Positions 5,859-14,176 of a DNA stretch of 32,286 bases are shown in pieces. The stretch is from a virus, in the IMG/VR virus record IMGVR_UViG_3300047477_000206, positions 1 through 32,286 of that record; one strand, given 5' to 3'. Below the pieces are notes generated by a model. The model made no database searches. It was not told the origin of the DNA and saw nothing but the letters and a program-made list of their open reading frames with translations. The translations under genes and the position numbers were made by a program. Within the stretch, counting starts at the first letter, position 1. The number at the start of each line of letters is the position of its first letter.

Positions 5859-6970
5859 TTTATAACCTCATAAGTAACTCCAGCAGGTAATTTACTAGTT
5901 TTATTTAATTTTAATCCACCAGTTGTATCTCTATTATTGGTCCATTTTAGTTGATTTATAGCATCGGTGATCCACTTGTTAGTACCTTCACTTATATATT
6001 TTGTATATTTAGTATCTGAGTAGCTTTTTAATGTATTTAATGCAGTGTTGTACTTATTTTGCAAGTTGTTTAGAGCGTCGATTGCTTCAGAATCAGATAT
6101 TGTACGTGAAGTCCCGACAACTTTTGATACAGCCTTATCAAACCAATTACTACCTAGATTTAAATCGCCTTCATTGACAGATTCTGGTGTGAATGATCGT
6201 TGATTTACTTTCCAGATTATTTGCTTATCAGCCGATTTACTAGGGTTTAGTCTGGATACATTAGATCCCATAGCTAAATCACCAATTGCACTTTTAATTG
6301 GATTAAGCCAATCAGAAGTCGTTGTCTTTGGTCTTACAACACCAGCAGGAAATAACTGCTTTTTCTTCTGTTCTAATAGCTCATCAATGTACTTTTCTTG
6401 TTCAGCCGACAATTTTGCAGCACCTTTATCAGTAGCAACTTGTGACTTTACTTTTTCAAATGTGTTCTTGGTAGCACCATTTATTAATGTTTGTATACTT
6501 TCGTATGTTGCACCTGTAGTAGGAGGAGGGGTTTCAATCTCACCACCTGCATATACAGACTGAATAGATGGATTATCTTTTTTTAATTCTTTTTTAATTT
6601 TAGCAGATTCAGAAACCAAGCCAGCATATTCTGGTTCGTTTGCGTCCATTTGAGCCATTAAACCAGTTATTGCGTTCAGTCTACTTGCTAATTTAAATCT
6701 AACAGTATCAGGGTCATATTTATCCTTCATACCTGCTTGTTCTACTTTTTGTCTATCAATTTCAGTCTGTGCTGATTTATCCATCAGGTCGAATGCGCCA
6801 GTTGGATTATACTTCATCATAGTCTCAGCAGCACGTTTCAAACCAGAACCTTGCTCACGTAGATTCTTTGTAGCCACCAATTGCTCACGATATTGTTCTA
6901 ACTCTGTAAGATATGCTCTCTTTGCTTCAATATCCATATTAGCAATTTGTTCTTTACTTTTAATTTCCAT
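5855..6970 (-). CDS. Putative ejection / internal virion protein (371 aa)
   Basis: Flanked by ATGA and TAATG overlaps in the run of four putative ejection genes. The protein is helical and highly charged. It begins with a long coiled-coil-like segment (IANMDIEAKRAYLTELEQYREQLVATKNLREQG), has a Pro-rich linker (about 145-155, ETPPPTTG), and a polar Lys/Asn/Thr-rich C-terminal half. No enzymatic motif. By gene order it corresponds to a P22 gp20/gp16-type ejection protein, an inference from position. Confidence 0.5.
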   Translation of the reverse strand: MEIKSKEQIANMDIEAKRAYLTELEQYREQLVATKNLREQGSGLKRAAETMMKYNPTGAFDLMDKSAQTEIDRQKVEQAGMKDKYDPDTVRFKLASRLNAITGLMAQMDANEPEYAGLVSESAKIKKELKKDNPSIQSVYAGGEIETPPPTTGATYESIQTLINGATKNTFEKVKSQVATDKGAAKLSAEQEKYIDELLEQKKKQLFPAGVVRPKTTTSDWLNPIKSAIGDLAMGSNVSRLNPSKSADKQIIWKVNQRSFTPESVNEGDLNLGSNWFDKAVSKVVGTSRTISDSEAIDALNNLQNKYNTALNTLKSYSDTKYTKYISEGTNKWITDAINQLKWTNNRDTTGGLKLNKTSKLPAGVTYEVIK

Positions 6971-7893
6971 TATCTACCCCTGTACATACTTGCAAGACTT
7001 CTTGCTGTTGGTGAATAACTACCATAACGACTCATGGGGATATAATCTTCCATTGAATCATCTACCATAGTATCTTCTGTTGATAAAGATATATCATTTG
7101 TTGGCATTTTTTTGTCAGTTGAATAATAATTTGTTAGCGATGGTGTATATTTTGTTAGCGATGGTGTATACCCACTCATTTTAGCTGCTTCTCTATCACC
7201 TCTAGGTAGTGGAACATAACCAAGGTTACTCCAATCTTGTTCTAATTCATATGCAGGTTTCCCTTCATCTGGTGTTAAAGATAAATCAGCAGGTTTATTT
7301 ATTCTGCCTGTATCTAAAGCTGGGTTTAATCCACTACCACCACCAGTTCTAACTATCTCTCTAGCTTGTTCAGGTGTGGTCTTGGTAGCAAATCGTTCAG
7401 TAACTGTATTTTCTAGTTGTTCATTTTCTTGTTGTAGCGCAGCTTGTTCTTGTTCCTTTGCTAGTTCAGTTGCCTTGGCACTTGCTTCCTCACTTGCAAT
7501 AGAACTTTTTAGTTCTGCAATAGCAGTATCAAGTGCTTTTAATTCAGGGTCACCACCTTCACCTTTATATGACTCAGCAATTTCATTATTTATTCTACGT
7601 TCTCTTTCTTCACCATACACTTTAGCGGCATCTTGAGCAGCCTGTGGGTCGAGTGCTTTAAGCGCATCATAATATACCTGAAACTTCTTGTCAGGGTCTG
7701 TAATACCTTCAAAACGACCAGTACCAGCTCTGTATTGTTGTTGTAAAGCACCAATGTTACTTTTCTTCAACATACCGAATGCGGTATCTTGTGTTTTCTT
7801 AGTGTTACCTTCAGTCTCTTGTCTAGATGCCTTAACTTCCTGATAAATGTCAGGCGTAGCAACATCTTTATACATATCAAATAGTGTAGCCAT
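6970..7893 (-). CDS. Putative ejection / internal virion protein (307 aa) with internal 7-aa repeat
   Basis: Starts on the TAATG overlap with the upstream gene. The N-terminal two thirds are helical and Gln/Glu/Ala-rich (SIASEEASAKATELAKEQEQAALQ), compatible with a long coiled coil. The C-terminal third is Pro/Ser/Thr/Tyr-rich and disordered, and contains the tandem repeat YTPSLTK-YTPSLTN. Ala/Gln-rich helices with disordered tails fit proteins packed inside the capsid and ejected. No catalytic motif seen. Confidence 0.5.
   Translation of the reverse strand: MATLFDMYKDVATPDIYQEVKASRQETEGNTKKTQDTAFGMLKKSNIGALQQQYRAGTGRFEGITDPDKKFQVYYDALKALDPQAAQDAAKVYGEERERRINNEIAESYKGEGGDPELKALDTAIAELKSSIASEEASAKATELAKEQEQAALQQENEQLENTVTERFATKTTPEQAREIVRTGGGSGLNPALDTGRINKPADLSLTPDEGKPAYELEQDWSNLGYVPLPRGDREAAKMSGYTPSLTKYTPSLTNYYSTDKKMPTNDISLSTEDTMVDDSMEDYIPMSRYGSYSPTARSLASMYRGR
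7131..7170 (-). repeat. Tandem 21-bp-period repeat inside a virion gene
   Basis: A 19-base string beginning TTGTTAGCGATGG on the plus strand occurs at 7131-7149 and again at 7152-7170. The 21-bp period adds seven residues in frame (YTPSLTK/YTPSLTN). The near-identity of the copies suggests a recent slippage or duplication. Confidence 0.85.
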
Positions 7894-8774
7894 TATTTAC
7901 CCCCAAAATTCCAGAAACCTTTATTAAATAATCCAGCGTCATTTGCTGAATTTACACCGCCTAATAGTTGATCCCATGTAGATGGGCCACCAGTATTACC
8001 AAGTTTCCCACTTAAATTAGTGCTTGCCATTCCAGTAGATGCATCATATTGTGTTTTATTTAAATCACTTTGACCGCCACTTACGGTGTCCATTAGTTCA
8101 CGTTCTACATCGTATGCTGTACCTTTATTTTTTATACCAGTCTGATCAAGTCTCTGATTAAAGTCACCTGACTGTAGGCTACGTTCAAAATTTTCCCCAG
8201 TTATATCATTGACATCTAGACCAGCTTGACGTGCTTTTTCATATGCATCACTGTAACCTTTTTCGGCAATTGATGCCACATTAGTTGCAATCTCATTAGC
8301 AGCCGATCCACTATATAATCCGCCTTCACCAGCAGCACTTTCTTCAACATTTTTACGTGCAGATTCTTGCTGAAATTCGATTGATGGATCTAAATAATCT
8401 TTCCATGAACCAAGCGGATCTTTATACGTTGACTGATAATCACCTGCATTAATTGCATATTTTGTCGGATCTGAACTAGTTAATGCACCTGTATAACCTT
8501 CTTTAGCAGACTTTACGCCTTCTGGTGTATACAAATCTTTATATCCACCAAGGACTTCACCTTGAGCAGTAGAGTAAGCAGTACCAGCCTCTGCCATTTT
8601 TTTGTTATATTCTTTTTGTGCTTTCTTACGTGCTGCCTCTGGATCTTCACCAAATAAGGCATTTACAACGCCTAGTCCACCACCTATAGCAGCACCCCAA
8701 GGCCCACCTACTGATCCACCAGTAGCTGCCCCACTTCCAGCATTCGATACTATTTGTCCCCAATTTGTAGCCAT
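7893..8774 (-). CDS. Putative DNA-transfer / ejection protein with Gly-rich membrane-active N-terminus
   Basis: A 293-aa protein, first of the four putative ejection genes. Residues about 8-42 are Gly/Ala-rich (SNAGSGAATGGSVGGPWGAA, then GGGLGVVNALFGED), like the N-termini of phage DNA-transfer proteins that may insert in the cell envelope. A helical segment with the pattern F-x5-A-x-K-N-V-E-E...GG-L-Y-SG-S-A-A-N-E-I (about 140-185) is common in podovirus internal virion proteins. Expected to be injected with the genome to build a channel across the periplasm. The assignment rests on composition and gene order. Confidence 0.6.
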   Translation of the reverse strand: MATNWGQIVSNAGSGAATGGSVGGPWGAAIGGGLGVVNALFGEDPEAARKKAQKEYNKKMAEAGTAYSTAQGEVLGGYKDLYTPEGVKSAKEGYTGALTSSDPTKYAINAGDYQSTYKDPLGSWKDYLDPSIEFQQESARKNVEESAAGEGGLYSGSAANEIATNVASIAEKGYSDAYEKARQAGLDVNDITGENFERSLQSGDFNQRLDQTGIKNKGTAYDVERELMDTVSGGQSDLNKTQYDASTGMASTNLSGKLGNTGGPSTWDQLLGGVNSANDAGLFNKGFWNFGGK

Positions 8775-8781
8775 AATTTCC

Positions 8782-9111
8782 TCAAGTTAAATTTCTTGTT
8801 ATTAATATTATCATAGATGCAGTAGATGTTATCATCAGCTCATCTGTAAAAGTTTTTATTGCACTAGTCCCATCATCGTATGAAATAAATGCCATTGTTG
8901 TGTGCCATCCCTCAGAACCATCAGGTAAATTGTATGGATAACCAGCTAATGAACCAGAATAATTGTATCTAAAGCCAACAATTATGTTACCAATGGCAAT
9001 ATCTTCATCATTATTATCTAGTTCAGTCGAACCCCAAGTGCCTGCAATAGCTGTTATAACATCTTGTAGTTTATCACCTTCAAGGCCATTATCAAATATT
9101 CTAATGTTCAT
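8782..9111 (-). CDS. Hypothetical 109-aa virion-region protein
   Basis: Overlaps the gp10-like gene upstream by ATGA. Predicted mainly beta (IAIGNIIVGFRYNYSG; GWHTTMAFISYDDG), ending with a hydrophobic stretch (ASMIILITRNLT). It sits where P22 has its tail needle (gp26) gene, but it lacks the long trimeric coiled coil of a needle. It may be a small tail or plug protein. Function unknown. Confidence 0.5.
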   Translation of the reverse strand: MNIRIFDNGLEGDKLQDVITAIAGTWGSTELDNNDEDIAIGNIIVGFRYNYSGSLAGYPYNLPDGSEGWHTTMAFISYDDGTSAIKTFTDELMITSTASMIILITRNLT

Positions 9112-10634
9112 CGTGCTAATTCCTCAATATCCATACGAATCTGATACATTTTGATAGGTGTATGGTCACTGGTTCCAATACGAATACACAAATTCTTACC
9201 AACACCACCACCATGAATTGCAACTGTTTGTCCGTATTTACCTTTCACGCCCAGTTCTTTATCTATTCTTTCAGTAGGCCATGATGTGCCACCAGTCCAA
9301 CTTAATTGTATGAATAACTTGGATGGTTCTGTATAACTTGTGGATATACCGCTTTCAACATCGATAACTAATTTCTTTATCTTGAAGTTCTTCAAATTAT
9401 CTATATATACGGGTGATTGCCACAATCTAGTAATTGGTCTACCCATATAATCAATACAAATATCTCTGTCAAACTTACATATAGCATTACTTGTTCTTGA
9501 TCCAAAATAAATTTCGTTGTCATATCCATAACAAACGTGTGATACATCCCAATAACTAATTTGTCCATTGTCACCAGTACCACAACTGAACCATTTTTTA
9601 GTAGTTGCGTTGTAACCAAGTGTCATATCATCAGCTTCACTGGTTATGAAATAAAATAAGTTACCCTTGTCACTGTATGAAAAACCACGTGCATAACCTT
9701 GATATTTCCAATGTCTGATTATTTCTTCAATACCGTCATCGGATATGCGATTTATTCCACCAGTCTTGGTAGCCATATAAATGCCATTTGTTGATGTGTC
9801 ACCACTACCTAACCAGAACATATAATCATCTATAATTGATAAGCTATCACCTGATGCTAGACCGATCTTGCCTGTTGCACTTTTAGGGGATGAATATGGC
9901 TTTAATCTGTTTCCAGTGCGTGAAAATATGTCATATGAGAATGTGCCGAATGACCACACATTACCACCAAATTCAGTAACACGTACAGTTCGGTCATTGC
10001 GTGATTCACCAAAATATACATTGGTTTCTTTAAATGTGTCAGTGCCTGTGTCAGTAAAGAACCAAGCATTAGTATCTTTACCACACATAATCAATCTATA
10101 GTCTATCCATGAGATATATGCAGGTGTTACGTAAGCAGTGGCACTGTCTGGTCTATGTGGCAAATTACCCAATTCTTCCCATGTGCTTGCAATAGCTGCA
10201 TCAGTAGCCTTTCCATTGAATTTATATATAGTTTGTCCATCACATACATATACATAAGTATCGGTGTCAGTTTGCGCCTGATTTTCTGCAAATGTACAAA
10301 TACTAGATGTATTACCAGAGTTAATTGTGCCAATGACTGTAATGGTTTTTCTTGGACTATATCTTATAACTGAATTGCCATAGACTGCATATACAGTACC
10401 AATGTATGCATCTTCTACTGAACCTGTGGATGAACGATACATTCCACGACAGCCAGTACCAACAATATTATCCAGCTCCTGTAATGAGACACTACCAGGA
10501 ATCGGTGTTAATGTAAAAGTTGATCTACCTTTATCGGCAACAGGGTAACAATTTTGCAACACAACATTAGCAGAGAAATTACTTAATCCCTTATATTGAC
10601 TTTGATCAAACTGTATCATATGTGTTTTAGCCAT
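9108..10634 (-). CDS. P22 gp10-like tail accessory / packaged-DNA stabilisation protein
   Basis: A 508-aa protein close in length to P22 gp10 (472 aa). It shows the same pattern: an N-terminal 'conversion' segment (VLQNCYPVADKGR...TLTPIPGS), repeated beta-propeller-like blades (RLIMCGKDTNAWFFTD; VWSFGTFSYDIFSRTGN; LSIIDDYMFWLGSG), and a C-terminal beta domain ending KMYQIRMDIEEL. P22 gp10 binds under the gp4 ring and closes the DNA-filled head while providing the site for needle and spikes. Gene order (coat, small ORF, gp4-like, HTH protein, this) supports the role. Its start overlaps the preceding gene. Confidence 0.75.
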   Translation of the reverse strand: MAKTHMIQFDQSQYKGLSNFSANVVLQNCYPVADKGRSTFTLTPIPGSVSLQELDNIVGTGCRGMYRSSTGSVEDAYIGTVYAVYGNSVIRYSPRKTITVIGTINSGNTSSICTFAENQAQTDTDTYVYVCDGQTIYKFNGKATDAAIASTWEELGNLPHRPDSATAYVTPAYISWIDYRLIMCGKDTNAWFFTDTGTDTFKETNVYFGESRNDRTVRVTEFGGNVWSFGTFSYDIFSRTGNRLKPYSSPKSATGKIGLASGDSLSIIDDYMFWLGSGDTSTNGIYMATKTGGINRISDDGIEEIIRHWKYQGYARGFSYSDKGNLFYFITSEADDMTLGYNATTKKWFSCGTGDNGQISYWDVSHVCYGYDNEIYFGSRTSNAICKFDRDICIDYMGRPITRLWQSPVYIDNLKNFKIKKLVIDVESGISTSYTEPSKLFIQLSWTGGTSWPTERIDKELGVKGKYGQTVAIHGGGVGKNLCIRIGTSDHTPIKMYQIRMDIEELAR

Positions 10635-10989
10635 TAGATTCTCCCTTTAATACGAACTCCAATGGTTCCTCTTGTTGTACAGTTTGCCCCACTTGTCCTT
10701 CTGAATATTTTTGTTTCGCTAGTGTTTTCAATACGAAAAATGTGGCTTGTTTATCTCGTTCCATTACAAATTCATATAAATTTTGTTCTGCTTGACCTAC
10801 AATATCACTCACGGCTTCTTCCCACGCATCTTTACAAACTGGATATTTTTTAATATAATTGCGAACAGTTGCTGGTGTCATCTTTAATTTGTTAGCAGCC
10901 ACCCCAGTATTACCATATGCCTCAACAATCACTTGAGCAACATACTCAGGCGTGTGACTGACAGGAGGTTTTTTAATCTTAGGAATCAT
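10627..10989 (-). CDS. HTH protein resembling small terminase subunits
   Basis: A 120-aa protein overlapping both neighbours. Residues about 15-50 form a helix-turn-helix (EYVAQVIVEAYGNTGVAANKL, then TPATVRNYIKKYP), followed by a helical part ending FFVLKTLAKQKYSEGQ. The run 'D-AEQNLYEFV...D-ATFFVLKTLAK-KYSE' is typical of phage small terminase subunits. These bind the pac/cos DNA and deliver it to TerL. If so, terS sits far from terL and between the connector genes, which is unusual. It could instead be a DNA-binding regulator. HTH: fairly sure; TerS: moderate. Confidence 0.55.
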   Translation of the reverse strand: MIPKIKKPPVSHTPEYVAQVIVEAYGNTGVAANKLKMTPATVRNYIKKYPVCKDAWEEAVSDIVGQAEQNLYEFVMERDKQATFFVLKTLAKQKYSEGQVGQTVQQEEPLEFVLKGESNG

Positions 10990-11672
10990 GCAAATCTGTT
11001 CATAGTTGTGTCCAAATATACTGGACGATGATAATTGTTATTTCTAGTTATTAATTTTCTTGCTGTATCTAAATTCGCCTTGACAATAGGGATAGTCTCA
11101 ACCATTGCCAACGAACATGCTACATTATAAGCAATTAGACAAATTATGTAATCATAGTAGCGTTCTGGCAACTCTAATTCATCACTTGGTATTGTAGGTA
11201 CAGTTATTGGCTTTCTAATATGTACTGTAATTTCTGTACTAATTGACTTACCGAACATAATTGTGTCCTGATCCCAATCTGGATTCCACGCACATGTAAA
11301 TCCATCAGCATATTTAGGCAAGTCCAGTGACTCAACAATACTTAATTTTTCTGTACCACGATAAATAGCTGGGCAAACAACTGGTCTAATTGTGACTATG
11401 CGATTAGAAATATCTACAGTACCACCACCATCAATTATTGCCTGTTCATCTTCTGTATATGGCTTAAATACTAATTCAGTACCATTTACTTGTTTTACAA
11501 CACTTGTATATGCGAATACAACATCAGTTTGCTGATTTAAGTTTCTAATCGCATCCTGTGTCATTAAGAAAACCTTACGGAAATCATCACCATCCATAGT
11601 ATCCGATGCAAAGTCTTTTAGAGACACCATTTCGGAGGCTCTATGAATTATGTATGACACATCTACTGACAT
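10986..11672 (-). CDS. P22 gp4-like head-tail adaptor / tail accessory factor
   Basis: A 228-aa protein preceded by GAGGAG just before its ATG. It has an N-terminal helix (VSYIIHRASEMVSL), a strand-rich middle and a C-terminal helical block with ELPERYYDYIICLIAYNVACSLAM...A, the 'LP..Y...L..NLA..LA' pattern of P22 gp4 / T7 gp11-type adaptors. These form a ring below the portal. Larger than P22 gp4 (166 aa) because of the beta-rich middle. Position directly upstream of the HTH and gp10-like genes supports the call. Confidence 0.6.
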   Translation of the reverse strand: MSVDVSYIIHRASEMVSLKDFASDTMDGDDFRKVFLMTQDAIRNLNQQTDVVFAYTSVVKQVNGTELVFKPYTEDEQAIIDGGGTVDISNRIVTIRPVVCPAIYRGTEKLSIVESLDLPKYADGFTCAWNPDWDQDTIMFGKSISTEITVHIRKPITVPTIPSDELELPERYYDYIICLIAYNVACSLAMVETIPIVKANLDTARKLITRNNNYHRPVYLDTTMNRFA

Positions 11673-11674
11673 TA

Positions 11675-11818
11675 TTACTCCTCAATCCAATACTGAATCA
11701 TTCCACGTTGATCGCACACAGGAACTAACTTCTTTTCTTTTACTTCTACGACAGTTTCAATGACAACATCGCCATCTTTCTGTGTATCTACAACTTCTAA
11801 ATTCTTCTTTTTTGCCAT
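11675..11818 (-). CDS. 47-aa hypothetical late protein
   Basis: The first gene after late element 1 and the coat-gene terminator. A basic N-terminus (MAKKKNLEVV) is followed by a strand-like VVIETVVEVKEKKLVPV and an acidic end (QYWIEE). It ends GAGGAGTAATAATG, supplying the ribosome binding site of the adaptor gene. Small ORFs like this often occur after the coat gene in phages (decoration or assembly factor), but nothing in it identifies a function. Confidence 0.6.
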   Translation of the reverse strand: MAKKKNLEVVDTQKDGDVVIETVVEVKEKKLVPVCDQRGMIQYWIEE

Positions 11819-11833
11819 AAAATTACCAACTGG

Positions 11834-11865
11834 GTATAGTTCCCCCTACTAATATGTTATGTGAG
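11834..11865 (-). promoter_or_regulatory. Late promoter-like element, copy 1 (upstream of connector genes)
   Basis: Read on the minus strand: CTCACATAACAT, six bases, AGGGGGAA, CTATAC. Its end is 15 bases from the start codon at 11818. Shared with 14125-14157 and 25774-25805. It follows directly after the coat-gene terminator, so a new transcript would begin here. Proposed phage-specific promoter; the exact start is unknown. Confidence 0.6.
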
Positions 11866-11871
11866 TACAAT

Positions 11872-11900
11872 AAAAAAGAGGCCAGATTGCTCCAGCCTCT
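11872..11900 (-). terminator. Intrinsic terminator after the coat protein gene
   Basis: On the minus strand AGAGGCTGGA and TCTGGCCTCT form a 10-bp stem (two G-U wobbles) with a GCAA tetraloop, followed by six Ts (11877-11872). It lies 22 bases after the coat stop codon and just before late element 1. Confidence 0.9.
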
Positions 11901-11922
11901 CATTTATGTTATATTATATAGA

Positions 11923-13122
11923 TTAGATCTTGAACATTGTTACGCCAAGACCCTTACCTAAGACGGTTTCTACACCGAATAGGCCGTCAAAGCGATACAT
12001 TTGTCCACCATTGGCAGAGTCAGAGAACTTGCCTAGACGTATAGATACTGAACCAGCCATCATAGATTCGGAGGCATTACCCTGCTCTTCATACTTAGGA
12101 AGTGGTTTAGCAGCATACACCATAACTTTTGGATCAATCACGACAGCATAGGCATAAGTACCAGCAGCCTGAGGAACCCAGTTGATTAGTGCGTTCTGTG
12201 CGATTGTGGTAGTTGATACGTTCTGACGAGGATCACTCTTTCCAGAACCAGCCTTGAAGTAAATAGGAGCAACTTTTACAGTAGCAACAGATCCAACAGC
12301 AGCAGCAGAATCTTGAGTGACGATAAAGGCACGTTGATTACCAGTATCTTCACCTAGCAAGTTGACAGAATTAACGCCAGTGATACCAAATATAGTACCT
12401 TTCTTTACAATACCAGTAGCGGAAACTAGACCATCTATGATGATTTCAGTAGCACCATTAGCGGTTACAGCAGTAGTCACCTTAGAGGTTCCAGCCACAG
12501 GAAGGTTGCTTATAACTAGAGCAGGCATATCACTGGAGGCATAGTAGTCAACCATGTCATAGTTACCAATGTCACCTTTATATAGTCTTTCACCTAGGGA
12601 CTGACCGAATAAGTTGATACCAGAGTTACGGACGGTATTCAAGAAATAGCTTGAACCGAAAGCAAACATGTCGTCGCCGAACTTGGTGTCACGGATCTTA
12701 GCATGTAAGTCACCTAACTGTGCGAAAGTACCAGTAGATACAGTAGCATGTTCAGCAGTAGCAAGAGCCTTGGCAATTACTTTCTTGTTGATGAAAGAAG
12801 CAATTGATACACCAGTAGGTTTACCAATCTGTCTGTCATATGATTCTATATCTAGAGCCTTTTCCATAGCACCTAGGGCCATCTTGGTATTCCACATACC
12901 TAGAGTAACATCTACATCCTTGATATTTAAATCTTCGGCAGTTGATGTAGCACCATCAGTGATTACTGGATAAGATACGACTTCTACACGTACAGTAGCA
13001 CCATCGCCTGATGCATAGTCGTTTGATAGGTCGTTCTTTAGCTTGTCTAGAACAGGGGTTTCAGCAGTTGCGAAAGCTGCGATGTTTATTAGTTTGTCAT
13101 TTGTTGCGATAGCATTAGCCAT
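11923..13122 (-). CDS. Major capsid (coat) protein, P22 gp5-like
   Basis: A 399-aa protein preceded by GAGGA. Position right after the scaffold gene, size (P22 gp5 is 430 aa) and pattern fit a P22-type HK97-fold coat: an N-terminal arm, the helical spine (KVIAKALATAEH), and a region with GTIFGITGVNSVNLL...AFIVTQD corresponding to the inserted domain that starts 'ISFAGV' in P22. Its codons are visibly more GC-rich and uniform than those of its neighbours, as expected for a very highly expressed gene. Several hundred copies would build the icosahedral head. Terminated by its own intrinsic terminator. Confidence 0.8.
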   Translation of the reverse strand: MANAIATNDKLINIAAFATAETPVLDKLKNDLSNDYASGDGATVRVEVVSYPVITDGATSTAEDLNIKDVDVTLGMWNTKMALGAMEKALDIESYDRQIGKPTGVSIASFINKKVIAKALATAEHATVSTGTFAQLGDLHAKIRDTKFGDDMFAFGSSYFLNTVRNSGINLFGQSLGERLYKGDIGNYDMVDYYASSDMPALVISNLPVAGTSKVTTAVTANGATEIIIDGLVSATGIVKKGTIFGITGVNSVNLLGEDTGNQRAFIVTQDSAAAVGSVATVKVAPIYFKAGSGKSDPRQNVSTTTIAQNALINWVPQAAGTYAYAVVIDPKVMVYAAKPLPKYEEQGNASESMMAGSVSIRLGKFSDSANGGQMYRFDGLFGVETVLGKGLGVTMFKI

Positions 13123-13158
13123 AATTATTATTCCTCGTCCTCATTGGGACATTTTTTG

Positions 13159-14067
13159 TTATTTTCTGCGAGTAGCAAATACTCGACTTAGTTTTTGTTC
13201 GAAACGAGACTTATTGTCAACTGGCTCACTCAACTTCTCGCTCTTAATAGGGGCGATTGAAGGTAGTGGTTTGTGACGTTTAGGGTCGTCAGATTTTGGT
13301 TCGTTGGAGACTTCTGGCTTTGCGACTTCTCGTTCAATATTTACTAACAAAAGTTGTTTCTTAGCTAAAGGCATATTGTCAAACTCTTCTTTAGCACCTG
13401 GAATACTTTCAAAACGATTTACTATCAAGTCTAACATTTTTATTCCAACTGGGGATTTAAATATGTAGTCCTTTGTAGTATCATCTTTATCAATATCATC
13501 CATGTACTTATTGACGAGCTGTTTATGCTTCTCGACATCTTTTACTTGACTTGCCATCTGCTCAAAGTATATTTCACGTTCCTCGTCTTCCTTAGCAGAT
13601 TTCTCTCGCTCGTATTCACGATTTAATGTTACTTCTTGTGCCTTTCTTTCTGACAAGTCCTGTATAAAATCCATATCGGAGTCATACTGATCACGGGTTT
13701 TAGAACCATTTATTTTTATTTTGTTAAGTTCTTTCTCTAGTTCAGCAATTCGACGCTCACGCTCACGATTTTTGCGTTCTAGACCCTTGATTTTTCCTTC
13801 TTCTTTAGTATATTTGAACTTACTATCACTGGAGCTTTCTTTTACAGGTTTAGTATCTTTCGTCTCCACTACTTGTTCTGGTTCTTCCCTTTTTGAATTA
13901 TCTATGGTCGTAGACTTTTCTACTTTAGTTGGTTCCTTTCCTCGTAGACTTGCTAACTTTTCCGCAAACTTATCTTGGTTTGATTTGACCGAATCAACTT
14001 GGGATTGTTCGGGACTCGTTGCAAGATTGATACTACCTTCATTACCGCTTTCTAACGTATCGGCCAT
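13159..14067 (-). CDS. Scaffolding protein
   Basis: ATG at 14067 was chosen for the AGAGGAAG site in front; the frame is open to 14091. The 302-aa product (P22 gp8 is 303 aa) is very charged and helical, with a Lys/Glu/Arg coiled coil around 95-140 (GLERKNRERERRIAELEKEL). It ends in a basic helix (SRFEQKLSRVFATRRK), the place where P22-type scaffolds bind coat protein. It lies between the portal and coat genes, the usual scaffold place. It guides procapsid assembly and then leaves. Confidence 0.75.
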   Translation of the reverse strand: MADTLESGNEGSINLATSPEQSQVDSVKSNQDKFAEKLASLRGKEPTKVEKSTTIDNSKREEPEQVVETKDTKPVKESSSDSKFKYTKEEGKIKGLERKNRERERRIAELEKELNKIKINGSKTRDQYDSDMDFIQDLSERKAQEVTLNREYEREKSAKEDEEREIYFEQMASQVKDVEKHKQLVNKYMDDIDKDDTTKDYIFKSPVGIKMLDLIVNRFESIPGAKEEFDNMPLAKKQLLLVNIEREVAKPEVSNEPKSDDPKRHKPLPSIAPIKSEKLSEPVDNKSRFEQKLSRVFATRRK

Positions 14068-14124
14068 CGTTTCTTCCTCTTTTGGAATCAATAATCATGG
14101 AACACCCATAATTTTCGGGAGAGT

Positions 14125-14157
14125 GTATAGCTCCCCCTCAATATTATGTTATGTGAG
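14125..14157 (-). promoter_or_regulatory. Late promoter-like element, copy 2 (upstream of scaffold and coat)
   Basis: Minus strand: CTCACATAACAT, seven bases, AGGGGGAG, CTATAC, then ACTCTCCCG. It sits between the portal stop (14177) and the scaffold start (14067). One base longer between the two conserved blocks than copies 1 and 3. Shares the downstream ACTC(TC)CCG with copy 3. Confidence 0.6.
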
Positions 14158-14176
14158 CTTATTACACCCACATATT

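Noticed and set aside
8782-9111. Tail needle (P22 gp26 equivalent)
   Set aside because: It is at the corresponding position but has no long trimeric coiled coil or C-terminal tip; only 109 aa of mostly beta structure.
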